Source: Bryobacterales bacterium
Lineage (GTDB): Bacteria; Acidobacteriota; Terriglobia; Bryobacterales; Bryobacteraceae
Direction of reading: 5' to 3'
Assembly (NCBI GenBank): GCA_003154855.1
Contig: PMEV01000254.1
Location: 1-8,960 of the forward strand
DNA: 8,960 nt
Below the pieces are notes generated by a model. It did no database searches. It was not told the origin of the DNA and saw nothing but the letters and a program-made list of their open reading frames with translations. A program made the position numbers and the translations under genes. This document shows positions 1 through 7,499 of this stretch, piece after piece. Each line of letters opens with the position of its first letter. The first letter of the stretch is position 1.

Positions 1-1
1 C

Positions 2-241
2 GCAGGCCGGGGGCCTGCGCCACAACCAAGCGGCGACGTTATCGGCGTGTATAACGTGGCTACGCTGCCGGATCACCGGCGCCGCGGCTATGGCGAGGCG
101 GTGATGCGCCATGCGCTCGCCGAGGCCGAACGCGAGCGGCCGTCGCGGCCGGTGGTGCTGCAATCCACCAACGACGGGCTGCGGCTTTATGAACGGATGG
201 GCTTTCGCACCGTGGCGCGTTTCAGCGTCTACGCCAGTTGA
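2..241 (+). CDS. GNAT-family N-acetyltransferase, C-terminal part (5' end outside window)
   Basis: This is the C-terminal portion of an acetyl-CoA-dependent N-acetyltransferase; the reading frame is open from base 2 to a TGA at 239-241. The visible sequence has the GNAT core: a beta strand reading VYNVATLP, then the acetyl-CoA pyrophosphate-binding loop RRRGYG, followed by the helix GEAVMRHALAEAE. Near the end is the typical late motif, with a beta strand (VVLQST), N-D-G-x-x-L-Y-E-R-M-G-F and the strand TVARFSVY. A GTG at 47 lies inside the conserved strand, so it is not the true start. The substrate cannot be told from this half of the protein. The gene converges on hutH and the two coding ends overlap by 13 bases. 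Identification to family is confident; anything more specific is not. Confidence 0.85.
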   Translation, partial: AGRGPAPQPSGDVIGVYNVATLPDHRRRGYGEAVMRHALAEAERERPSRPVVLQSTNDGLRLYERMGFRTVARFSVYAS

Positions 242-1722
242 AGGCCGCCGTCCGCGATCAGCGATTCGAGCGCAGCCAGGTCGCGGTAGAGCGGCCGGTC
301 GGCAGCGAGCGGCGGTGAGACGGCGCGAATGCGCTCCCGCACCCGCTCCAATGCAGGGCTGGTTTTGAGCGGCGCCAGCAGGTCCAGCGCACGCGCGGCG
401 CAGAGCGCTTCGATGGCCAGCACGTAGCGCGCGTCGCGAACCAGCCGCTGCAATTTCACCGCGGACGTCATCCCCATCGAAACGAAATCTTCCTTGTTGC
501 CGCTGGTGGTGATGGAGCCGGTGGAGGCAGGGTTCGCCAGCACGCGGATTTCAGCGACCAGGCTGGCGGCGGTGACCTGCACCATCATCAACCCGGATTC
601 GAGGCCCGGATGGCCGGCGAGGAACGCGGGCAGGCCTTCGTTGAGCGCGGGGTTCACCAGCCGGTCGATGCGGCGCTCGGAGATGCCGGCCAGCGCGGCC
701 AATGCGATGGCCAGAAAATCGAGCTGGAGCGCCAGCGGCTCGCCGTGAAAATTACCGCCGGAGAGGATTTCGTCATCGAACACCAGCGGATTGTCGGTGG
801 CCGAGTTCACCTCGATCGCGAAGACGCGGCGGGCTTCGGCCAGCGCATCGAGGACCGCGCCATGAACCTGCGGAATGGCGCGCAGCGAATAAGCGTCCTG
901 CACGCGGCCGCAGCCGCGGTGCGATTCGCGAATCTGGCTACCCTCGAAGAAGCGCACGAGGCGCGCCGCACTCGCCAGTTGGCCGGCTTGCGGCCGGGCC
1001 TGGTGGATGCGGGCGTCAAAAGCGCGCGGCGTGCCGCGCTGCGCATCGAGCGTCAGCGCCGCGATCACGTCCGCAGTGTTGGCCAGCGTCTCGGCGGCCT
1101 CCAGTTCCAGGCAGCCTACGGCCAGCATGGCTTGCGTGCCGTTGATCAGGCTGATGCCTTCCTTGGGGTGCAGTTCGACCGGTTCGATGCCGGCGCGGCG
1201 AAGCGCTTCCCCGCCCTCGATCACGGCGCCCTCGAATTCGGCTTCGCCCTCGCCGATCAACACCAGCGCCATATGCGCCAGCGGCGCCAGGTCGCCGGAT
1301 GCGCCGACGCTGCCCTGCGAAGGCACCACCGGGGTGACGCCGCGGCCCAACATCTCGCAGAGGCGGTCGGCGATCAACGGGCGAATGCCGGAGAATCCTT
1401 TGGCGAGCACGTTGGCGCGGATCAGCATCATAGCGCGCACCACTTCGCGCGCGAGCGGCTCGCCGACGCCGGCCGCGTGAGAGCGCACCACGTTGCGCTG
1501 CAACTGCTCGAGGTCCGCCGGAGGAATCCGCACGTCCGCCAGCAGGCCCACGCCTGTATTAACCCCATAAACCGGCGCATCCCCCGCGGCCAGGCGCTCC
1601 ACCACCGCCCGGGAGCGCAGCATCTTCTCGGCCGCCTCCCGCGCCAGCGCCACCGCTTCCCCCGCCCCCGCCACCGCCGCCACCTCTTCGATGGTCAGGC
1701 GCTCTCCATCCAGGATGACCAT
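229..1722 (-). CDS. hutH: Histidine ammonia-lyase (HutH), MIO-type aromatic amino acid lyase
   Basis: Predicted to deaminate L-histidine to trans-urocanate, the first step of histidine degradation, in the cytoplasm as a homotetramer. At 497 residues it has the usual bacterial HutH length. The Ala-Ser-Gly triad that cyclises into the MIO electrophile is residues 141-143, in GSVGASGDLAPLAH. Other active-site landmarks are Y52 in YGVNTG, S81-H82, N194 in INGT, Y278 and R281 in QDAYSLR, F325-H326-G327, and E411 in NKEDFVSMG. H82 and E411 are the positions that favour histidine over phenylalanine or tyrosine in characterised enzymes. Oddities: V58 stands where HutH usually has Phe (NTGFG), and NKEDF replaces the common NQEDH. 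The ATG at 1722 is preceded by AGGA at 7-base spacing. No hutU, hutI or hutG is adjacent, so the rest of the pathway must lie elsewhere. A phenylalanine/tyrosine lyase or an aminomutase is a less likely alternative. Confidence 0.9.
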   Translation of the reverse strand: MVILDGERLTIEEVAAVAGAGEAVALAREAAEKMLRSRAVVERLAAGDAPVYGVNTGVGLLADVRIPPADLEQLQRNVVRSHAAGVGEPLAREVVRAMMLIRANVLAKGFSGIRPLIADRLCEMLGRGVTPVVPSQGSVGASGDLAPLAHMALVLIGEGEAEFEGAVIEGGEALRRAGIEPVELHPKEGISLINGTQAMLAVGCLELEAAETLANTADVIAALTLDAQRGTPRAFDARIHQARPQAGQLASAARLVRFFEGSQIRESHRGCGRVQDAYSLRAIPQVHGAVLDALAEARRVFAIEVNSATDNPLVFDDEILSGGNFHGEPLALQLDFLAIALAALAGISERRIDRLVNPALNEGLPAFLAGHPGLESGLMMVQVTAASLVAEIRVLANPASTGSITTSGNKEDFVSMGMTSAVKLQRLVRDARYVLAIEALCAARALDLLAPLKTSPALERVRERIRAVSPPLAADRPLYRDLAALESLIADGGLQLA

Positions 1723-1729
1723 AGTTTGA

Positions 1730-1733
1730 TCCT
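1730..1733 (-). promoter_or_regulatory. Shine-Dalgarno site of hutH
   Basis: On the minus strand AGGA lies 7 bases before the hutH ATG. It supports that start codon and contrasts with the neighbouring divergent gene, which has no Shine-Dalgarno. I see no convincing -10/-35 pair for hutH in the rest of the 114-bp spacer. Confidence 0.6.
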
Positions 1734-1822
1734 AGCGCGGCGGACCGCCAGCCAGCCGCCCCGGATTCAACTACCATTGCGCGATCAAGCGAACGGCTGG
1801 AACAATTGGCTCCGGCAAAGCG

Positions 1823-1828
1823 TATAAT
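1823..1828 (+). promoter_or_regulatory. Consensus -10 element (TATAAT) for the 1837-4773 operon
   Basis: A perfect TATAAT is followed by 8 bases (CGGGCAGT) and then the ATG of the first secreted-protein gene. The usual distance from -10 to start point would place transcription initiation at or within a base or two of the ATG, so the message is probably leaderless. No Shine-Dalgarno fits in those 8 bases. The -35 region is poor: the best 16-19 bp options match TTGACA at only about three positions. Confidence 0.6.
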
Positions 1829-1836
1829 CGGGCAGT

Positions 1837-2796
1837 ATGACTAATCGACTCACTCGTCTCCTCAAGTACTCAATTTGCGCCGTGCTGCTTGCCGGTACGG
1901 CCCTGGCCGCCGATTCGGATTCGCTCCGCCTGATCCCTTCCGGCACCGGCGTCGTGATCGGCATCAACCTCGAGCAGATCCGGGCCAGCAAGTTCGGACA
2001 GATGATATTCGCGCAAGTCGAGTCCCAAGCCAAGGCCAACAACGACCCGAGTGCCGCCGTCGCCCTCGATTTCGTGCGCGGCATCCGCGAAATCCTCGTC
2101 GCCGCGCCATCCGGCGGTCAAAAGGGCCGCGGCCTGATCCTGGTAGCCGGGACGTTCGACGCGACCCCGCTCGTGGGTATCGCGAAAATGGCCGGCCTGA
2201 CGGAATCCACCGTCCAGGGCGTCACCGTGTACACCAAGGAGCAGGACCAGCCGTTCTCGGTGGCCCTGGCCGAGCCTTCGCTGATCATCGCGGGCGATTC
2301 GCCGAGCGTTAAGGCCGCCCTAGCCGGCCGGGTGGCGGCTTCGAGCGGCTTGGACCCTGCCGCGGCGGCGAAACTCCGCGCGGTGCGTGCCAGCAACCAC
2401 ATCTGGATCTTGACCACGGCTCCCCTGGCCGACCTGATGCACAGCGCGCCCCAGGGCGCATTCGGCGGAGCGCTTCAGGGCGACGCGGTCAAGTCCATCC
2501 AACAGATCAGCGGCGGCCTCACCTTTGGGCCCAAAGTGCTGGTCTCTTTCGAGGTGGTCACGCTTACCGAGAAGGACGCCACCGGAATGGCCGACGGACT
2601 TAAGATGCTCATCGGCCTGGCGACTTCCGGCGACGGCGCTAAGCAGCTCGCGCCCCTTCTCCAGACACTGGACCTGAGGGCCGACGGCAACATCATGAAA
2701 CTGTCGCTCTCGATCCCCGAGGAAGACCTGATCAAGCTGGTTCAGTCCGGCATGCAGGGGAAGAAAGAGCCGCCCCCGCCGCCCAAACCCGAGTAG
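1837..2796 (+). CDS. Secreted protein of unknown function, tandem paralog A
   Basis: I do not recognise a named family. The 319-residue product begins with a classic Sec signal peptide: basic N-region with R4, R7 and K10, hydrophobic core at about 11-23, and signal peptidase I site TALAA-D near residue 25. No lipobox is present, so a soluble periplasmic or secreted protein is expected. The mature part starts with SLRLIPSGTGVVIGINLEQI and alternates beta strands with helices. It ends in a proline-rich tail, KKEPPPPPKPE. It has no cysteine after the signal and no obvious catalytic motif. It is clearly homologous to the next gene along its whole length: GIREILVAAPS (82-92), LIIAGDSPSVKAAL (149-162), IQQISGGLT (221-229) and LDLRADGN (278-285) all have counterparts there. 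It heads a three-gene unit and probably has a leaderless start. The function is unknown. Confidence 0.85.
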   Translation: MTNRLTRLLKYSICAVLLAGTALAADSDSLRLIPSGTGVVIGINLEQIRASKFGQMIFAQVESQAKANNDPSAAVALDFVRGIREILVAAPSGGQKGRGLILVAGTFDATPLVGIAKMAGLTESTVQGVTVYTKEQDQPFSVALAEPSLIIAGDSPSVKAALAGRVAASSGLDPAAAAKLRAVRASNHIWILTTAPLADLMHSAPQGAFGGALQGDAVKSIQQISGGLTFGPKVLVSFEVVTLTEKDATGMADGLKMLIGLATSGDGAKQLAPLLQTLDLRADGNIMKLSLSIPEEDLIKLVQSGMQGKKEPPPPPKPE

Positions 2797-2797
2797 C

Positions 2798-3802
2798 ATG
2801 ACCAACCGGCTGGTTCGCCTCCTGGCGTACTTTTTGTGTGCCGGGCTGCTCGCGGGCGCGGCCAGCGCCGCCGATCCGGAGTGGCTCGGCCTCGTTCCGC
2901 GTGACGCCTTCGTCTTTGGCGTCAATATGGAGCGGATCAAGGCCGCGAATCTCGACGAACTGTTCCTCGCGGCGGCAATGAAGGGCGCGGGGAGTCAGGC
3001 GCCCATCGGCGCGGCCGAGAAGCGGATCTTTGGGGGGATCCGCGATCTGCTGTTTGCGGCCCCGGCCGATTCGCGCGGCGGTCGCTATCTGATCATGCTG
3101 AGCGGGTCCTTCAGGTCCGCCGATCTGCAGGCCGTCGCCAGCCGGGGCGGCATGCCCATGGTGGAGATCCAGAACGCCCAGGTGTTCCTGTCCCCGCGCG
3201 GTCGCCCCTTTATGGCGGCCCTCTTGGATGGAACGCGGATTATCGCCGGAGATCCGCAGACCGTCCGGATCGCCATCGCGCGCCAAATGCCCGCGGACGG
3301 TCTGGGCCCCGCGGCCATCGCCAAGGTGCGCGCGCTCCGCTCGAGCTACGATTTCTGGGTGTTCACCAACGCCTTTCCCGAGTTGGTGCGCAGCGCGCGG
3401 GAATTCCCATTCAGCGGAGCGCTGACCCCCGAGCTGATCGATTCCATTCGCGAGATCGGCGGCGGCCTCACTACTGCGCCCGCCGCGAAGTTTTCTCTGG
3501 ATGTGGTCACCCGCACTGAGCCAGACGCCATCGGTTTGGCGAAGGCGCTGCGGATGGAGCTGCTCGAACTGGTGGCCGCCCATGCCCGGGCGTATCCGGT
3601 CGTTGGGATACTGCGGGGTGTGGATCTGAAGGCCGAGGGCAGCACGGTGAAAATTGAATTGGTCTGCTCCGACGCGGAATGGAGGAAGTGGATGGCCAGT
3701 ACGCCGGCCAGCAGCGACGTGGTGATCCAAGCGGCGCCGCTGGATTCGGGCGCTTCGCCGTCCTCGGGCGACACTGGCGTCGTCACCTTACCCGGGCCGT
3801 GA
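2798..3802 (+). CDS. Secreted protein of unknown function, tandem paralog B
   Basis: This 334-residue paralog of the preceding gene starts one base after that gene's stop, so translation is probably coupled; no Shine-Dalgarno is apparent. The signal peptide is nearly the same as in paralog A (MTNRLVRLLAYFLCAGLLAG, then AASAA-D), with cleavage near residue 25. Shared blocks are GLVPRDAFVFGVNMERI (31-47), GIRDLLFAAPA (80-90), RIIAGDPQTVRIAI (147-160), IREIGGGLT (217-225) and VDLKAEGSTVKIEL (275-288). It differs in having a cysteine at 290 and a Ser/Gly/Pro-rich, probably disordered C-terminus in place of the polyproline tail. The two copies have diverged widely, so the duplication is old and both copies appear to be maintained. 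No enzymatic motif is visible. It might be a structural or ligand-binding periplasmic protein, but that is only a guess. Confidence 0.85.
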   Translation: MTNRLVRLLAYFLCAGLLAGAASAADPEWLGLVPRDAFVFGVNMERIKAANLDELFLAAAMKGAGSQAPIGAAEKRIFGGIRDLLFAAPADSRGGRYLIMLSGSFRSADLQAVASRGGMPMVEIQNAQVFLSPRGRPFMAALLDGTRIIAGDPQTVRIAIARQMPADGLGPAAIAKVRALRSSYDFWVFTNAFPELVRSAREFPFSGALTPELIDSIREIGGGLTTAPAAKFSLDVVTRTEPDAIGLAKALRMELLELVAAHARAYPVVGILRGVDLKAEGSTVKIELVCSDAEWRKWMASTPASSDVVIQAAPLDSGASPSSGDTGVVTLPGP

Positions 3803-3804
3803 GG

Positions 3805-4773
3805 ATGGAGTTCCTTCGCCTCAAGAACACCGATCTGAATGTCTCCCGCGTTTGCTTCGGCGCCATGACCTTTGGTGGGCAGACCGCCGAGGCCGATGCC
3901 GCACGGATCCTGGACCGTTGCCTGGATGCCGGGGTCAACTTCCTGGACACCGCCAATGTCTACACCAAGGGCGCCTCGGAGACCATTCTGGGCCGCCTTC
4001 TGAAGGGCCGGCGCGACAAGGTGGTCCTGGCCAGCAAGGTACGTTTCCCCACGGGCGAGGGCGCGGACCAGTCGGGCCTTTCGCGCGCGGCCATTTTTCG
4101 CGCCATCGACGAGAGCCTGCACCGCCTCTCCACCGACTACCTCGACATCTACTACCTGCACGCCCCCGACTACTTGGTTCCTCTCGAGGAAACTCTAGCC
4201 ACTCTGGACGACCTTGTGAAGGCGGGCAAGATTCGCTACCCGGCCAGCTCGAATTACGCTGGCTGGCAGGTGGCCCAAATGCTCTCTCTGGCCCAGCGGC
4301 ACGCCTGGCGGCCCGCCTGCATCACGCAGCCGATGTACAACCTGCTGGCGCGCGGCATTGAGCAGGAATACCTTCCCATGTGCCGCGATTTGGGCGTCTC
4401 GACGGCGGTCTACAACCCGCTCGCCGGCGGCTTGCTGACCGGGAAGCATCCGCCCGAGGCGCCGCTCGCCGGCTCGCGCTTCGACAACTTCCAGCTCTAC
4501 CTGGATCGCTACTGGCACCCGGCCTGTTTCGAAGCCGTCGAGGATCTGCGCGAGGCCGCACAGCACGCCGGACGATCGCTGGTCAGCCTCTCCCTGAACT
4601 GGCTGCTGCACCACACCCCGATCGATTGCGTAATTCTCGGCGCCTCGCGCCTCGATCAACTCGAGGAGAACCTGAAGGCCATCCAGGATGGCCCGCTCCC
4701 GCAGGAAACCCTGGCCGCCTGCGACGCCGTCTGGTCGAAACTCCGCGGCGTCACGCCCAAGTACAACCGGTAG
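3805..4773 (+). CDS. Aldo/keto reductase
   Basis: A cytoplasmic NAD(P)H-dependent oxidoreductase of the (beta/alpha)8 aldo/keto reductase superfamily, 322 residues, the usual length. The catalytic tetrad is visible: D48 in FLDTAN, Y53 in VY, K78 in ASK and H119 in YLHAPD. N-terminal hallmarks are the strand VSRVCFGAMTFGG and GVNFLDTANVY. The cofactor-binding C-terminal motif is GASRLDQLEENL at 279-290. The set GASETILGRLL, SSNYAGWQ and QPMYNLLARGIEQEYLP resembles the Kv-beta/YghZ-like AKR branches, so the substrate cannot be assigned. The frame is open upstream to 3679, but homology begins at the ATG at 3805, two bases after the stop of paralog B. It is probably cotranscribed with the two secreted paralogs, although it has no signal peptide itself. 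Its stop is separated by one base from the stop of the convergent M16 gene. Confidence 0.9.
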   Translation: MEFLRLKNTDLNVSRVCFGAMTFGGQTAEADAARILDRCLDAGVNFLDTANVYTKGASETILGRLLKGRRDKVVLASKVRFPTGEGADQSGLSRAAIFRAIDESLHRLSTDYLDIYYLHAPDYLVPLEETLATLDDLVKAGKIRYPASSNYAGWQVAQMLSLAQRHAWRPACITQPMYNLLARGIEQEYLPMCRDLGVSTAVYNPLAGGLLTGKHPPEAPLAGSRFDNFQLYLDRYWHPACFEAVEDLREAAQHAGRSLVSLSLNWLLHHTPIDCVILGASRLDQLEENLKAIQDGPLPQETLAACDAVWSKLRGVTPKYNR

Positions 4774-4774
4774 C

Positions 4775-6160
4775 CTACTGCACCTCGTAACCAGGCCTGG
4801 CGATCGGGATCTCCGTCATCTGGGGCGCGTACTTCTTCACGCCTTCGCGGATCTGGGCGGCGTTGCCCACCAGCGTGAACACCAGGTCGCCCGCGCCGAA
4901 GTATTTCCGAGCCATCCGATTGGCCTGCTCGAGGGTGACCGCATCGATGCGCGCGAACAGGTCGTCCACCTCCGCGCGCGTCAGCCCGAACAGCTCGATT
5001 TCGCCCAGCGTGGCCGCGAGCTGATCGGAGGTCTCCAGATGGTCGGTCGGGTAGGTGCCTTTCAGATACGCCTTGGCGGAAGCCAGTTGCTCGGCCGAAA
5101 TGCCTTTCTCGCGGAACCGCTTCAGCACCTCGAGCGCCATGTCCATCGCCTGGACGGTCGTCGCCGTTTGGGTGTAAGTGAACAACGAGATCCGCCCGGT
5201 GAGCCGGTTCGTCTCGGCCCGCGAGCTAGCGCCGTAGGTCAGGCCCGAGTTCACCCGCAGCTCTTCGTTGAGCACCGAGGTGAAGCGGCCGCCAAACAGC
5301 GTGTTCACGAGCCACACCGGAATGCGGTCGGGATGCGTCCGGTAGATGCCCGGGTTGCCGATCGAGAAGTAGGTCTGGACGGCGTCCGGCTTATCCACCA
5401 GCAGCAGCCGCGTTCCGGAGCCACTCTCGGCCGGCCGGTCCTTCTTCCACTGGTAGGCCTGGCCGGCCGGCACGGCCCCGAACGCCTTGGCCAGCCTGAC
5501 CCGCATCTCCGCCGGCTCGAAGCCGCCCGCCGCCACCACGATCAGATTGCTCCCCACGTACAGGCGCGCGTGGGAAGCGGCAATGGCCGCGCGGTCAATC
5601 CGCTTCAGGCTCACCTCATCCCCCTCGGCCAACCGTCCATAGGGGTGTTGCGGCCCGAAGAAGAACACCTGGGAGTACGTCGCCGCCGCCTCGTGGAGCG
5701 AATCCTTGGACGCCTTCGAGGCCTCGATCCCCTCGCTGAGCGCCTTCTTCACCTCCTCATCCGGGAAGCTGGGATGCAGCACCGCGTCGGAGATCGGATC
5801 CAGCGCGCGGCCGGTGTCTTTGGACATGAACTCGGTCTCGATCGCGGTGGATTGCGCATCGGCTCGCGTTGAGAAGGTGGCGCCGATAAAGTCGATTTCC
5901 TCGGAGAACTTCTCAGCCGTCCGCGTGGGCGTGCCCCGGCGCAGCAGTTCCGCCGTCAGGCTGGCCAGGCCCGCCTGTTCCGGCGGGTCCGATTCCGCGC
6001 CGCCTTTCACCAAAACCAGCACGGAGACGAGCGGCGTTCCCTGGCGCGGCATCAGATCCAGAACCACGCCGTTAGGCAGCACTTCGCGCGTGTATTGCGG
6101 CAAGTGCACTTGCGCCGGGAGCAGGCCGGCAACCAGCAGGAAAGGGATGATCCGCTTCAT
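4775..6160 (-). CDS. M16-family peptidase-like protein, non-catalytic subunit
   Basis: A 461-residue exported member of the M16 (pitrilysin/processing-peptidase) family, with a signal peptide at residues 1-16 (MKRIIPFLLVAGLLPAQ). The N-terminal M16 fold is recognisable (LPNGVVLDLMPRQGTPLVSVLVLVKGGAESDP). At the position of the zinc motif HxxEH it reads S67-L-T-A70-E71, so it cannot bind the catalytic zinc. The C-terminal domain has the R302/Y309 pair in LRVNSGLTYGASS, a feature of M16B partner subunits that help hold substrate. The true start is the ATG at 6160: it overlaps the upstream stop as ATGA, is preceded by GGAGGT at 6-base spacing, and is followed by the signal peptide. The longer open frame back to 6382 is read through the upstream gene. 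It probably forms a heterodimer with the 6157-7467 product. Confidence 0.9.
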   Translation of the reverse strand: MKRIIPFLLVAGLLPAQVHLPQYTREVLPNGVVLDLMPRQGTPLVSVLVLVKGGAESDPPEQAGLASLTAELLRRGTPTRTAEKFSEEIDFIGATFSTRADAQSTAIETEFMSKDTGRALDPISDAVLHPSFPDEEVKKALSEGIEASKASKDSLHEAAATYSQVFFFGPQHPYGRLAEGDEVSLKRIDRAAIAASHARLYVGSNLIVVAAGGFEPAEMRVRLAKAFGAVPAGQAYQWKKDRPAESGSGTRLLLVDKPDAVQTYFSIGNPGIYRTHPDRIPVWLVNTLFGGRFTSVLNEELRVNSGLTYGASSRAETNRLTGRISLFTYTQTATTVQAMDMALEVLKRFREKGISAEQLASAKAYLKGTYPTDHLETSDQLAATLGEIELFGLTRAEVDDLFARIDAVTLEQANRMARKYFGAGDLVFTLVGNAAQIREGVKKYAPQMTEIPIARPGYEVQ

Positions 6161-7467
6161 TTTGAGACCTCCGGCTTCTCGGGAATCAGCGTTCCCACCG
6201 TCCTGTTCTTCCGCCCCAGGTAATGCTGGGCCGCATTCCGCACTTCGTCCGCCGTTACCTTCTCCACATCCTGGCCGGCCGAATGCAGTTTCCGGTAGTC
6301 GCCCAGGAACACCTCGTACTGGCCCAGTTCGTATGCCTTGACGGCGATCCTGCTCATCCCCCGATAGAACTCCGCCAGCCACTGGTTCTTCGCCTTTTGC
6401 AGCTCCTCGGCGGAGATTCCCTCCGCGCGCACCCGCTCGATTTCCTCGGTGAAGGCCTTCTCACTACGGACCGGATCGGTTCCGCCCTTGGGCTGCACAG
6501 TGAAGACCATCAGCCCGGGGTCGAAGCTGAACTGGGAGGACTGCTCCACGCTGATGGCCAGTTGGTCTCCATCCACGAGGCGCCGGTACAAACGGGAACT
6601 GCGGCCTTCGGCCAGCACGTTGCCCAGAAGCTCGATCGCGTAATGCTCCGGGCTATCCGTGCGCGGAACGTGGTAGCCGATCATGAGTAGCGGCGACTCC
6701 GCGGGCTTGTTCAGTTCCACCCGGCGTTCGCCCTTCTGTTCGGGCTCGACCGTGCGCACGGGCGGAGGCGGATCGTGCCGCGGGATCGGTTCCAGGTATT
6801 TCTTCGCCAGCGCGATCACCTCCTCCGCCTTCACGTCGCCCACCGCGACCATCACGCAGTTGTTCGGCGCGTAGCCCATGCGGAAGTGGGTTTGGAGATC
6901 CTCCATGGTCCAGGATTGGATGTCGGACGGCCAGCCCACCACTGGCCAATGGTACGGGTGCGCAATAAACGCCGAGGCCTTCAGCAGCTCGTACAGCGAT
7001 CCGAAAGGACTGTCCTCGCCATTCCGCCGTTCCGAGTAGACGACGCCGCGCTCCGATTCGATCATCTTCGCTTCGAAGCTCAGGTCGCGAATGCGGTCGG
7101 CTTCCATATCCATCATCTGTTCCAGCAGTGGGCTTGGAAACCAGTCGGTGTAGACGGTCTCGTCTTCGCTGGTCGAGGCGTTGTTGTTCCCGCCGTTCTT
7201 CTCCATCACGATGTCGAACTGCTTCGGGCCGTATTTCTTGGCGCCGTTAAACATCATGTGCTCGAAGAAGTGGGACACTCCGGTGGCCCCCACGTGTTCG
7301 TTCCGCGAGCCAACCTTGAAAAAGAAATAGAGCGCGACCTCAGGGATGTTGTGATCCTCCTGGATCAGCAGTTTCATCCCGTTGTCGAGCGTGTGGGTCT
7401 GCACCGCGAACTGCTGGCCGCCGGCCAATGCGGCGAACAGAAGAAGTATCCCCGTGGCGAATCGCAT
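6157..7467 (-). CDS. M16-family zinc metallopeptidase, catalytic subunit
   Basis: A 436-residue exported zinc peptidase of the M16B type. The signal peptide is MRFATGILLLFAALAGGQQ, with cleavage probably near residues 17-19. The inverted zinc motif is H66-F-F-E69-H70, in GVSHFFEHMMFNG. The third zinc ligand is most likely E146, in the helix ESERGVVYSERR. The conserved NGGNNNASTSEDETVY block (91-106) supports an active enzyme. The C-terminal domain follows (LLGNVLAEGRSSRLYRRLV) but lacks the Tyr of the Arg/Tyr pair; the downstream partner has it. This is the division of labour known for two-subunit M16B peptidases and mitochondrial processing peptidase. Expected role: degrading or processing peptides in the periplasm. 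The gene follows the UvrC-like gene by 32 bases, has a -10-like TAAGAT six bases before its ATG, and overlaps the next gene by four bases. Confidence 0.92.
   Translation of the reverse strand: MRFATGILLLFAALAGGQQFAVQTHTLDNGMKLLIQEDHNIPEVALYFFFKVGSRNEHVGATGVSHFFEHMMFNGAKKYGPKQFDIVMEKNGGNNNASTSEDETVYTDWFPSPLLEQMMDMEADRIRDLSFEAKMIESERGVVYSERRNGEDSPFGSLYELLKASAFIAHPYHWPVVGWPSDIQSWTMEDLQTHFRMGYAPNNCVMVAVGDVKAEEVIALAKKYLEPIPRHDPPPPVRTVEPEQKGERRVELNKPAESPLLMIGYHVPRTDSPEHYAIELLGNVLAEGRSSRLYRRLVDGDQLAISVEQSSQFSFDPGLMVFTVQPKGGTDPVRSEKAFTEEIERVRAEGISAEELQKAKNQWLAEFYRGMSRIAVKAYELGQYEVFLGDYRKLHSAGQDVEKVTADEVRNAAQHYLGRKNRTVGTLIPEKPEVSK
6167..6172 (-). promoter_or_regulatory. Strong Shine-Dalgarno (GGAGGT) of the second M16 gene
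   Basis: GGAGGT lies 6 bases before the ATG at 6160, inside the 3' end of the catalytic M16 gene. It decides the start of the downstream gene against the longer open frame to 6382. It also suggests that the partner subunit is translated efficiently on its own account as well as by coupling through the ATGA overlap. Confidence 0.85.
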
Positions 7468-7473
7468 GATTAA

Positions 7474-7479
7474 ATCTTA
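7474..7479 (-). promoter_or_regulatory. Possible -10 element (TAAGAT) for the M16 gene pair
   Basis: In the 32-base gap after the UvrC-like gene, TAAGAT stands 6 bases before the M16 ATG, which would give a leaderless transcript. The -35 side is weak: CTGAGC at 18 bp matches TTGACA at three positions. Read-through from the UvrC-like gene is an equally good explanation for expression. Confidence 0.35.
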
Positions 7480-7499
7480 CCGGAATTTGGGCAGCCCGC

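Noticed and set aside
610..1827. 405-codon open frame on the + strand, opposite hutH
   Set aside because: It is fully antisense to a gene with clear catalytic motifs. Its composition (rich in Arg, His, Gln and Ala with no domain pattern) is typical of a shadow frame in GC-rich DNA.
1821..1830. Use of the TATAAT region as a bidirectional promoter for hutH
   Set aside because: The reverse complement gives only a weak -10 (TATACG), and the -35 would fall inside the divergent gene. It is possible but not supported enough to annotate.
3679..3804. Longer aldo/keto reductase start at 3679
   Set aside because: It overlaps the end of secreted paralog B in another frame. Family homology begins at MEFLRLKNTD from the ATG at 3805.
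2320..4161. Long minus-strand open frames opposite the secreted paralogs and the reductase
   Set aside because: They mirror codon bias of the real genes, show low-complexity composition and lack starts with ribosome-binding sites. The + strand genes have signal peptides and homology.
4688..5872. 394-codon open frame on the + strand, opposite the M16 partner gene
   Set aside because: It overlaps the end of the reductase gene and lies antisense to a well-supported M16 gene. No fold or motif is recognisable.
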